Below, in pieces: positions 1-9,221 of a stretch of DNA of 64,000 nucleotides. The first letter of the stretch is position 1; each line of letters starts with the position of its first letter. The stretch is from Durusdinium trenchii (Eukaryota; Sar; Dinophyceae; Suessiales; Symbiodiniaceae), in assembly GCA_963970005.1 (NCBI GenBank), contig CAXAMN010021363.1, positions 188,770-252,769 on the forward strand, given 5' to 3'. A program made the translations under genes and the position numbers. The notes under the pieces are model-generated. The model ran no database searches. It was not told the DNA's origin and was given only the letters and a program-made list of their open reading frames with translations.

Positions 1-3000
1 AGAGGTGCAAACCGCCAAGATCCCAGAGCCACAGGGCACAGCAGTCCCGGAGCCACAGCCGGCACCAGCAGCGCCACCAAAGGTGCAAACAGCCAAGGCA
101 CCAGAGCCACAAACGGCACCAGCACCAGCAGAGGTCCCAACAGCCAAGGCACCAGAGCCACAGGCACGAGCAGCACCAGCAGAGGTGCAAACGGCCAAGG
201 CCACAGAGCCACAGGCGGCACCAGCACCAGCAGAGGTGCACACAGCCCAGGCCCCAGAGCCACAGGTGGCACCAGCACCAGCAGAGGTGCACACAGCCAA
301 GGCCCCAGAGCCACAGGCAGCACCAGCACCAGCAGAGGTGCACACAGCCAAGGCCCCAGAGCCACAGGCACCAGCAGCACCAGCAGAGGTGCTAACGGCC
401 AAGGTCCCAGAGCCACAGGTAGCACCAGCACCAGCACAAACAGGTAAGGTCCCAGAGCCACAGGTGGCACCAGCACCAGCAGAGGCGCAAACAGGTAAGG
501 TCCCAGAGCCACAGGTGGAACCAGCACCAGCAGAGGTGCCAACAGCCAAGGCACCAGAGCCACAGGCGGCACCAGCACCAGCAGAGGTGCCAACAGCCAA
601 GGCACCAGAGCCACAGGCACCAGCAGCACCAGCAGAGGTGCCAACAGCCAAGGCACCAGAGCCACAAGCGGCACCAGCACCAGCAGAGGTGCACACAGCC
701 CAGGCCCCAGAGCCACAGGTGGCACCAGCGCCAGCAGAGGTGCCAACAGCCAAGGCACCAGAGCCACAGGCACCAGCAGCACCAGCAGAGGTGCAAACTG
801 CCAAGATCCCAGAGCCAGTCCCGGAGCCGCCACGAGGGTTTGGACCGTAACCAGGTGGTAAGGTCTTAACTTGCAAGCTTGCTTGTCAGGCCCTCTGGAA
901 CCTCCCTGGTGCCTCCCAGGCTGTCCAAATGGTCCTTTCCTGCCTCCCTGGCGCCTCCCAAGCTGCCCACTTAGTCCTTTCCTGTCTCCCTGGTGCCTCC
1001 CTGGTGCCTCCCAGGCTGTCCAATACTGCCTCCCAGGCTGTCCAATAGGTCCTTTCCTGCCTCCCTGGTGCCTCCCTGGTGCCTCGCAGGCTGTCCAATT
1101 AGTCATATCCTGCCTCCCTGGTGCCTCCCAGCCGGCACCAGCAGCACCAGCAAAGGTGCAAATGGCCAAGGCCCCAGAGCCACAGGCGGCACCAGCACCA
1201 GCAGAGGTGCCAACAGCCAAGGCACCAGAGCCACAGGTGGCACCAGCACCAGCAGAGGTGGACACAGCCAAGGCCCCAGAGCCACAGGCGGCACCAGCAC
1301 CAGCAGAGGTGCCAACAGCCAAGGCACCAGAGCCACAGGTGGCACCAGCGCCAGCAGAGGTGCCAACAGCCAAGGCACCAGAGCCACAGGTGGCACCAGC
1401 ACCAGCAGAGGTGCAAACCGCAAGATCCCAGAGCCACAGGCCACAGCAGTGCCGGAGCCGGCACCGGCACCAGCAGGTGTCCCTCAAGCTCTCAAACCGG
1501 CAAAACCGGCAGAGCCTCCATACCAGAAGACAGGTGCATCCACAATGCCACCACCTTCCCAGCCTTTGCGAGAAGCAAAGGAGCAGGTTGCCAAGGATGG
1601 TGAGAATGGCCAGGCAGGCGACCAAACAGAAGAGGAGAGGCTCTCTGAGAAGGAGAGAAAGCGTAAAGCCAAACGGGCTGAGTACATGCGATTTTGGCGC
1701 TCTGTCTTTGAATGTAGCTTGACCTCGTTAAACCAGGACTTTGGACTTGCAGGATCTTCAAACTTGCAGGTTCTGTCATGTTGCTTGGGATTCTTGATAT
1801 TAAAGCTCCCCTGGTCAAGATTGGACATATAGCCCTGTGTTAGTTAATCTCTTGTTTGAACAGGAGCTAAAGCCCCGACCTGGGTGGAACTAGAATTCCA
1901 AGAGCCATCCTCCATGTCCCTCCGGATGGCCCTCCGGTTAAGCCGAGGATCAACTGTTTGATTTTTTGCTTTAAGGGCCCCCCTACCAGCGTTTGTATTC
2001 TGCTGGTAGGGGGGCCCTTTCTTGCCACCATCTGATCCTGGGCACGGACTCTCCCGGCCGAGGCAAGACAGCACCACCATTGGTGAAAAAACTGGGGAAG
2101 AGGTGTTCAGCGAATGGATGCCTGAGCCCTTTGTTCGAGGAGTGGCTCATGTCAGGGCAGAATTGGAAGAACTCCAAAATGGTGACCTCCTTGTCCCAGA
2201 AGCAGTATGAGGCTTACACCGGCAAAAGGAGATGGATGCTGAGATCAGAAGTGGAAGCCAGGTTCCTTGTCTGTAGTACATGTGGTGCCAGAACCACCCA
2301 GCAAACAACGTTAACTAATGCTTCCTCAAATATTATAGGCCAGTACTTGGTCCCAATTTGTGGGATCATGCTATATCCACCCTGTTTGCTGTTTTTTGGC
2401 TATGACTGGGATACCGTTCAACCTGAGGTGGGGCAAAGAGTTGGCTGATTCCATCTGTGACCGAAAGTTGGCAGATCCCACTCTCCGAGACTAGTCTGCA
2501 TGTATAAAATCAAATACATGTAAAACACAAATGATGGGCCAGTGCTAATTAGTACTGTGCATATATAAGCCCTAGCGGTTCATCCAACCACATGATCGAA
2601 TATATATTATTGCATGTCTGTGCACCCCCAACACGAAGGAGAGACCGAAGTGCGGCAACACCCGGATGTGGATCCAGCGGTGAAGGACCGCAGCAGTCAT
2701 GGGCACCATACTGGGGAGACTGCAGTTGCATAATATTTTTGGTTATATATAGGTCAATGACCTGCAGTTGGTCATACAAAAGCACTACTCAGAGATCAGG
2801 CTTGCAGGGTTTGAATATTCATGACTGCCTGTTTCATCGCAGGAAGTCCTCCAATTCTTGGTGTTGGACGATTCATCAGTGGAGGATGGCACTTCTGTGG
2901 AGATGTGCAATTTGCTGAGCACATGTGAATCCTCATCTTCATCAAGTTCATCGGGGTCTAGTGATGATGGCAAGCGCATCTGGGCTTTTCGTAGAATGGA

Positions 3001-5273
3001 TGGGATGTTGAGGGTCACCTGGTCCCACATGGCAGTACTGTGGGTTGTGTGGGTTTAACATGCTATGGAACACCCGTTATTTTTCCATCCCAGATCCTGC
3101 ATCCACCAGTGCCCATCGTCCAAGGTGCGAAGGTCATGTTTCCTTTGTCTTTTGTTCACCTCAGGCAAGAAAGGCAAAAAGGCAAAGGCATCGAAGAAAG
3201 AGAAGAAAGGAAAAGAAACTGCACCAAAGAAGAAAGAGAAAGATGCCAAGAACAAGGAAGAGAAGCCAGGTAAGGGAAAGAAGGAAAAGACGAAGGACAG
3301 ACCCTTTTTGTAAAACTTGATCGTTCTCAGATGACCTTGTTAAACCTGCACTTCGGACTTGCAGGGTGTGTCCTCTGCTAGTGAGGTTGTAATCCCACTG
3401 TTCTATATTTCTTTTCTGGATTAAGTTTTCCTGGGCAACTAGACTTGAAACAGTGGCCAGGGCCCAGAGGATCCAAAGCGCAAGAGGGAAGAAACTGCTG
3501 AAGAAAAGGCTGCACGTGAGAGAAAGGAAACCGATGAGAAAGCCAAAAAACAAAAGTTGGCAAAAGCAAAGAAGGCCTCAAATGTTGTGTTGCTTATTTC
3601 AGGGCATGTTCATGATGTCAGAATGGTGGACTAACCCTTCCATCTGATCTACCCTCTACCTTTCTTTGGAGGCCATCGACAAAGCGTCAAACAAGTGCAA
3701 GGATTCCAACAGCCTGGAATCGCAGTGGCAGGGTGTGTATCTTGGCTGTTCAACCCACTGGCCCACATGAACTCCCACATGATTAATGGACATGGGTCAT
3801 CTTCTGGGTGGATTTTGTCGCTTCATCGGCGATAAGTGTGTCCGTTTTTTTGATGGTTCTCGGCATGTTCAGAACGGAGCTTGATTGTTTGCAGTGTCTA
3901 GAGGGTCCAAGACTGAACAACAAAGCATCAATATCCCTTCTACTTAAAAATACTTGGACATTTGCTTGGATTTGTTGATGTCCTTTTGAACTTGTGAATC
4001 TCATGCGCATGAAGGGGGATTTGCTGCATATTCCTGCTCAGGGCCCTGATCCCAATCCCAATCCTTGGCTCCAAGGCCATCCAATGTCCGAGATGCGTTC
4101 ATCAAGGACACGAAGCTGATTGCAGCTGACATCGCCTCGAAGCGCACAGCACTGCAAGCTGCTTTGGATGAGAACCAGGAGTGGTGTTCATAAAAAAGTA
4201 TCTGTTCCCCCTTCCGTCCACCTCATTAAGCATTAATGTGGTCGTACTTGGTCCTGGTTCTTTGGAGTTTTCAGGGTCCTTAGACTTGTAGGGCCTGCGG
4301 CCTGTATGTGTCTGGGGGTAAGTTGCATGTGTGTCACCTATCTCCCCAGGATGACAGCAAGATTGATGACTTGGAGAAGGAGCTGTCGACTGCTTGCACA
4401 TCCTATGATGACCTCAAGAAGAAGGTCAACCGAATGAAGTAGGTAGGTAGCGCATCTGATCCATGCTGCCCACCCACAGTTGCTGGTGATATGGATATCG
4501 ATGGTTATGTATTCAACACATTTCAAGGTACAGGTGGTGGGCAGCTTGTTTGACTGACAGCTGACGTGGTGGGTTCAAATTACCACGTCTCAAAAGATCC
4601 ACTGGGCCATGGCTGTGTTCCTTCCAGTAAAACATGTTCCGAAACCATTTCCAATTACCTCTGGATGGTACCAATTTTGAGGAGTACACCTGAGGCACCT
4701 TGTTCATGTTCTAGTTATTTCAAAAGTTGGGTCACAGTGGACCATCGCAGAGTACGGTGATCACATCACCATAGATAGATAGAGTACGGTGATCACATCA
4801 CCATAGATAGATATCCTTGCAGCCAATGTGCATGAGTCACATGGGGCCACCCAAACCTGTTTAGAATACACCAATGTTACCAGGTGGCAGGAGGGCTGAC
4901 TCAAATGCGAGCTGAATGCTGCAGGGCCACGTGTGTGGAGCAAGAGGACTCCAGGATCGCCATGCGGGAATCAAGTCGGCGGGTGCAGTTGGGAGGAAAG
5001 TGGATAAAACCAGGTGCATCTGTTTGGTGAACTGTTCAATCAGGGGGTCTCCCTTTCACATCATTTTTGATCATTACATCACTGGATGACCCAGTCCATT
5101 AATGAGGTCCTTGAGCTGTATCCCTTCCCCCTGACCTGACCTTGATCATCTGACCAAGATGATCAATATGGAATGTGTGTCTCACTGGCTTCTGTGCCAG
5201 GTGCCCAGAAGTCCAACCTCGTGGAGCGCTATTTGGAGAAGATTTGTGATGGAGAACCTTGCCAGAGTGGTTA
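1..5273 (+). CDS. Multi-exon gene: Pro/Ala repeat, Trp-rich domain and Lys/Glu coiled coil (5' end outside window)
   Basis: Exons inferred by phase: up to 817, 1132-1703, 2068-2261, 2428-2488, 2843-2969, 3165-3269, 3468-3574, 3672-3732, 4093-4178, 4350-4424, 4884-5013, and 5201 to about 5265. From 2068 to 5260 every join keeps one open frame. Product order: 17-residue Pro/Ala repeats; a basic stretch ending MRFWRS; a domain with LFEEWL, NWKNSKM, GKRRWML and WGKELAD spaced as in a family I remember as very common in dinoflagellates; a Ser run; a Lys/Glu block (GKKGKKAKASKKEKKGKE); then a predicted coiled coil with LEKELS and VERYLEK. No enzyme motif is seen. Donors are GT at 1704, 2262, 3270, 3733, 4425 and 5014, GC at 2970 and 3575, GA at 2489 and 4179. 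The 3' end is unsure: the frame meets TAA at 5271, and a further exon near 5427 is possible. A one-base deletion near 1420 breaks the repeat-domain frame. Function unknown. Confidence 0.6.
2..817 (+). repeat. 51-bp coding minisatellite, block 1 (Pro/Ala-rich)
   Basis: About 15 tandem copies of a 51-bp unit. Each encodes a 17-residue unit of the type PTAKAPEPQAAPAPAEV, with variants such as VHTAQAPEPQ and shortened copies around 430-500. The frame is open throughout, so expansion and contraction appear to have gone in codon multiples. The opposite strand is also open but gives only Cys/Trp/Leu low-complexity peptides, which I take as a shadow. Confidence 0.85.
818..1131 (+). repeat. Intron filled by a CCTCCCTGGTGCCTCCCAGG-type minisatellite
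   Basis: Splitting at GT (818) and AG (1130-1131) joins two blocks of the same protein repeat in phase 0. From about 886 the interval is built from imperfect units containing CTCCCTGGTGCCTCCCAGG and GCTGTCCAAT, unrelated to the coding repeat on either side. Confidence 0.55.
1132..1440 (+). repeat. 51-bp coding minisatellite, block 2, with a one-base deletion
   Basis: Six further copies of the 51-bp unit found upstream, read in frame from 1132. Near 1417-1424 the sequence reads ACCGCAAGATCCC where the equivalent copies in block 1 (about 11 and 797) have one more C. This moves the downstream coding sequence into another frame. The new frame gives a sensible basic sequence up to the donor at 1704, so the missing base is a frameshift mutation or a sequencing error rather than an exon end. 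Confidence 0.75.
1719..1753 (+). repeat. Partial copy of the 57-bp introner-like motif
   Basis: Carries GACCTCGTTAAACC followed by GGACTTGCAGG, the same end as the full copies at 3310 and 12366. It lies inside the intron that starts at 1704. Confidence 0.6.
1973..2019. repeat. Perfect 18-bp inverted repeat with 11-nt loop
   Basis: The arms at 1973-1990 and 2002-2019 are exact reverse complements, each with six consecutive C or G, around the loop GTTTGTATTCT. It lies in the 1704-2067 intron of the first gene and would form a very stable stem in DNA or RNA. It may be a small foldback or MITE-like insertion. Confidence 0.9.
3310..3366 (+). repeat. 57-bp introner-like motif, full copy 1
   Basis: Begins GTAAAACTTGATCG and ends CGGACTTGCAGGG. 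It matches the copy at 12366-12422 at 54 of 57 positions by eye, and lies inside the intron between the exons 3165-3269 and 3468-3574. Its start resembles a GT donor and its end an acceptor with AGG. Confidence 0.8.
4749..4812 (+). repeat. Exact tandem duplication of a 32-bp unit
   Basis: The unit beginning AGAGTACGGTGATCACATCA occurs at 4749-4780 and again at 4781-4812 without change. It contains the palindrome TGATCA and lies in the intron 4425-4883. Being exact, it is probably young. Confidence 0.9.
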
Positions 5274-6218
5274 AAGTCATGGACCTCCGACCACCACTAA
5301 ATATGAGAATCTGTTCAGGTGACCGTTGACATTGGCTTGACTTCGTTCAGGGCCATTAGCTGGTACATGTGCACATTTTCTCAAAAAATATCCCACATGT
5401 GTTGGTGATTTTCATGAATGCTCAGGAGTCATCGATCGAGAATGCAATGGAGTCCCTCAATCTGGCTTCGCAGGACTTCTGGGTTGGGTGTGTTAGTGGT
5501 TTTTCTCAAGCTTTGGACAGGGTTCAGAGTAGATAGCACAATCCCCTATGTCCTAAGAAGGGGCCATTTATGCATAGTTCAGGGGATTGTGCCACCCACT
5601 CCATCCAACCCTGAGGGTGTAGCACCCTGCTATGAGGTAGGTACGGATCCACCAGATCCGGCTTGGTGAAACATACCGGCTTGACCGGCTAAAACAGCAA
5701 GCGGTCGAATTAGGGGTGGACGGGCCACTGTACTCCCATCCCATCCATTCCCCCACCGTCCAACCACCCACAGTGGTTCTCGGCCCTTGGTTTGGATATC
5801 CCTGTGACATGTGGTAACGTGAACCCACCATGTCAGCTGTCAGCCTACCAGGCTGCTCACCTGGAACTGTTTTTGAAACCACCTGGTATGGATGGATCAG
5901 TTCAAGGGTGGATAGTGAGATCCATGGCCAGCTGCTTCGATGAGGATTCACATGGCCGATCCTCGAGATCGACTTCCGAGCTTGGATCCTATAGCTCTTG
6001 GAATCGCTCACGGGACTTCTGGAAGTGGGCACAACTTCCATGTGCTGCTTAGCTGGAAGTGGCAGGTCTAGGATCTCACTTGATCCGATTGATCAATCGG
6101 TACTGGAATCCAAACATCCATCTTTGGTGTAGCATTGCCATGTGCATTCACAGGGGATCAAAATATGAACCTTCCCCGGACCCACCTCCACCCACGTCGA
6201 TCGAATCGAACGGACCAG
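5274..6218. other. Intergenic region, one weak exon candidate
   Basis: No gene can be supported. A short stretch from 5427, after an AG, reads as an amphipathic peptide (ESSIENAMESLNLASQ) and could be a last exon of the preceding gene, but the join is not settled. A 10-bp inverted pair (CACAATCCCC and GGGGATTGTG) lies around 5538-5590. Confidence 0.4.
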
Positions 6219-7165
6219 GGGTTCACATTTGGGTCTAGAACCTGATTTTGGTTCACTTGGAAGTATGACCCCCACAAAGAAGCAAATTTTCTTTGGGTCT
6301 GTGAACCTCCTCCATCAAGCATGCACATGGAGCTCTAATATAGCTCAAAATATCTTGAACATTTTCATGAACCTGACTCCGATGGTTTCAGGCCTGGTTT
6401 CAAGGGTCATGGAAAGAGGATCAGGGTCCATGAGAAGCCTTTTCATATCTATTCCCAGGAAAAAAAACTGCTCAGAGCTCATGACCCTTGACGTCGGCTC
6501 GACTTCGTTGTGCGACATCGGTTCGATTCGACCCGAATGGATCAGGGTTCATAATCTAGAACCTAGTACGTCCACTTGGAAGTGTGACACCCAAATTCTC
6601 GGGTCCGTCAACCCTCCATCAACCATGCACATGTGATCTGAGCTGTATAGCTCATGGACTTGAACATTTTCATGAACCTAACCCTCAGCTCAACCCATCG
6701 ATCTCGACTCCGATGGTTTGATGACTGGTTTCAAGGGTCATGGAAAAAGGATCAGTGTCCATGAGAAGCCTTAAAAATGTTTCATGGCTTAATTGTGCTC
6801 AGAGCTCATGACCCTTGATGTCGGCTTGACTTCGGTACGTGACATCGGTTCGATTCGAACCAAATGGATCAGGGTTCACTATTTAACAAGATCTAGATCT
6901 AGAACCTGTTCTGGTCCACTTGGAAGTGTGATCCCCAAAGTTTTCTAGGGTCTGTTAACCCTCCATCAAGCATAAACATGTGATGACCCTCAGCTCGACC
7001 CATCGATGTCGACTCCGATGGTTTCACGACTGGTTTCAAGGGTCATGGAAAAAGGATCAGTGTCCATGAGACGCCTTAAAACATTCCCAAAAAAGCTAAT
7101 TGTGCTCAGAGCTCATGACCCTTGACGTTGGCTCGAATTCGTTCCCTGACGTCGGTTCGAAGTCG
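6219..7165. repeat. Tandem array of three copies of a unit of about 327 bp
   Basis: Copies start at about 6219, 6547 and 6873. Each holds, in order, a CTAGAACCT block, CCACTTGGAAGT (variant in copy 1), CCATCAA with CATG, CTCCGATGGTTT, CAAGGGTCATGGAAA, then GCTCAGAGCTCATGACCC and a GTCGGCTCGACTTCG-type end. The last copy is shorter. A fragment of the unit end also occurs near 5320-5345. No long reading frame is shared by the copies. Confidence 0.75.
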
Positions 7166-8049
7166 GCTGTGAGTGGAGGGATTTAGGTTTCTAGGATCAT
7201 GCCCAGATGTTTTCGAGGCATGATCCTTCAAGAAAATTCCACATGCCCCAACATGGATGTTTTTGAGGCATGAGCCTTCAAACTCCAAGTTTAGACAAGT
7301 GGTCCAGGTTTTCAATTTGAAGCAGGGATCTGAGGGTTTAAGGTTTAAATTTATGTTGATATCTCCTTAGAAGGGGTTGAGCCCTCTGTGACAAGGGTTT
7401 GTGACCTCAAAACCCTTGTTTTTTGAGGGTGCGGATACGTAGGGTGGATCATTTATCCTCTAAGGAGTTCTGGGTGCCCTCTCCAGCCCACTCCACCCCA
7501 CCACCAAGCCCAGCCCTGCCTGGGAGTAGTCCGAAACCACCGACCGACTCCCGACAGACCCCCCGACCCCGGATCGACTCTTCCGATCGACTCGAACCCA
7601 ATCCGACCGAGTCCCGATCGATACCATGGTGTAATATGCATTTATGTAGGGCAGGTTTGCCCCTCTGTTCCCTTTTTTGGGGCCTGGGCTCACTGAAAGT
7701 TGGTCCCTGTGGAGAAAGGGGGTCAGCAAAAATCGATACATGAAGTTAGTGCATCAAAAATACCTTCCACGAAGATCCACGAAGTTCCTCGAAGGTTTCT
7801 GGGATTTCGTTACAGTCAGTTCTCCTACTGGCCCACCATTCCATGAACTGTCCACGAACAGCCTTGGGTTCTACGAAGGTCACACGCCTTCCATGACGTT
7901 AGTAGAATAGGTTTTTCCAAAACCCTTTCTGTGCACTACCCTTCCGTTTGCCTTTGAGTTTATCTCCAGTGCAATGGCTAAAAGCCAATTATCGATTTAG
8001 GGCAGGTTTGCCCCTATAGGCCTAGGGCCTAGGGTGGCCAATAGATTTT
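7166..8049. other. Intergenic region without a recognisable gene
   Basis: Nothing with coding character. Around 7560-7625 there is a cluster of GATCGA-like steps (GGATCGACTC, CCGATCGACTC, CCGATCGATACC). Around 7755-7890 imperfect CACGAAG and CCTTCCA repeats occur. Confidence 0.4.
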
Positions 8050-8630
8050 TCTCATGACCCTCCACCCATCCCAATCGATCGTCGATGTCCGCACGAAGGG
8101 GTATGGGAAGACCTTTCACTGGGTCAAATAGTAACAGAGTGATAAGAGGTCCCATTCTAAAGACCCTCCACCCATCTGTCCTCGATGTCAGTGCCCAGGG
8201 ATATGGATTCAGGTCTAATATACTGTAATTTTTAGGCCTGTGCTGAAGGTCAATGACCTCGCCTTACTGGATATGCGTAAAATAAAATAGAATTCGAATG
8301 GGTCAGGGTCCATAATGACCACTATCATTGCCCTCCACCCATCCCAGTCGATCGTCGATGTCCGGACCGAGGGGTATATGGGTTCAGGGAGATTCTAGTC
8401 CCTAGACCTGTAGGGGAGAGTTGCCTCTGTATATGGCCAGGGTGCTTGGTCAATCTGGTCACTATTATGAGCTTTAATTTTTCTGGGTCTTTGGACATTT
8501 AATCATGGTCTATCATGACCACTATCATGACCCTCCGCCTCCACCCATCCCAGTCGATCGTTGGTCGTCGATGTCCGAACCAAGGGGTATATGGGTTCAG
8601 GAGATTCTAGTCCCATGTTGGACAGGTAGC
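8050..8630. repeat. Degenerate repeats sharing CCCTCCACCCATCCCA and GATCGTCGATGTCC
   Basis: Copies occur at about 8058, 8163 (diverged), 8332 and 8522. Each runs from CCTCCACCCATC through GTCGATGTC to GGGTATATGGGTTCAGG, and the last two extend to GATTCTAGTCCC. The spacing is irregular (about 105 to 190 bp), so this is a dispersed or decayed tandem family. Confidence 0.6.
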
Positions 8631-8642
8631 TGTGATCCCATT

Positions 8643-8699
8643 CCCTGCAAGTCTGAAGTGCAGGTTTAACGAGGTCATCTGATAACGATCATGTTTTAA
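8643..8699 (-). repeat. 57-bp introner-like motif, copy 3 (minus strand)
   Basis: Read on the minus strand it is colinear with the copies at 3310 and 12366 (about 51 of 57 identical by eye), ending CAGACTTGCAGGG. It lies between genes and in the opposite direction, which suggests mobility rather than descent with one gene. Confidence 0.75.
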
Positions 8700-9101
8700 T
8701 TTAGACAGACTGCATGGTCTATTTAAAGCCTAATTTTTCTGGGAAACCCCAACCCTGATCCCATTTTGTTGGTGTGATTGACCCCCAACCAGCGAGACCA
8801 CCCCTCCTCCGATCCTCCAGCCACCCATCCCATTCGATCGATGGAGAGGAGAGGGGATCTTCAAGGTGTTGCGGTATAGTAGCTAGCGCTAAAATTATTA
8901 TTTGGACAATTCTTCTGGAATAGAAGTTCTGTGGAGGGCTTCTGATATGGTTCCCTGAAGTTTTTGTGACATCCGTGACTCCCTGCCCCACCCTTCCAAC
9001 CAACCAACGATCGATGCGATGGATCGACTCATGTCAGTTTTAGGTCTGACTTTAATTGAGGTCTTTATCGAGTTGAGTGGGGGCTTTACCTGGTCCTAAA
9101 G

Positions 9102-9129
9102 TCACGTGACGTTACCTCCTGGTGTGATG
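9102..9129 (+). repeat. Left terminal inverted repeat
   Basis: Twenty-eight bases beginning TCACGTGACGTTACCTCCTG. The reverse complement occurs at 12201-12228 with one mismatch (G against T at the seventh position). The outer part also contains the palindrome GTCACGTGAC. Confidence 0.9.
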
Positions 9130-9221
9130 AATATATATTAATGTACAGTCACAAGCCTTCAGGATTTCCTGACGGAAATGCTTAAAGGAATGTGACATGT
9201 CCACAGATTGTATCAGCTTCC

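Noticed and set aside
392..796. Minus-strand Cys/Trp/Leu-rich open frame
   Set aside because: It is the antisense of the 51-bp coding minisatellite and has the same periodicity.
1993..2448. Start at 1993 for a separate 151-codon protein
   Set aside because: The first part is the hairpin arm and intron; only 2068-2261 is coding, as an exon of the larger gene.
5255..5300. tRNA-Ser or Leu A-box look-alike (GCCAGAGTGGTTAAAG)
   Set aside because: The segment is the end of an in-phase coding exon from 5201, and no B box or acceptor stem follows.
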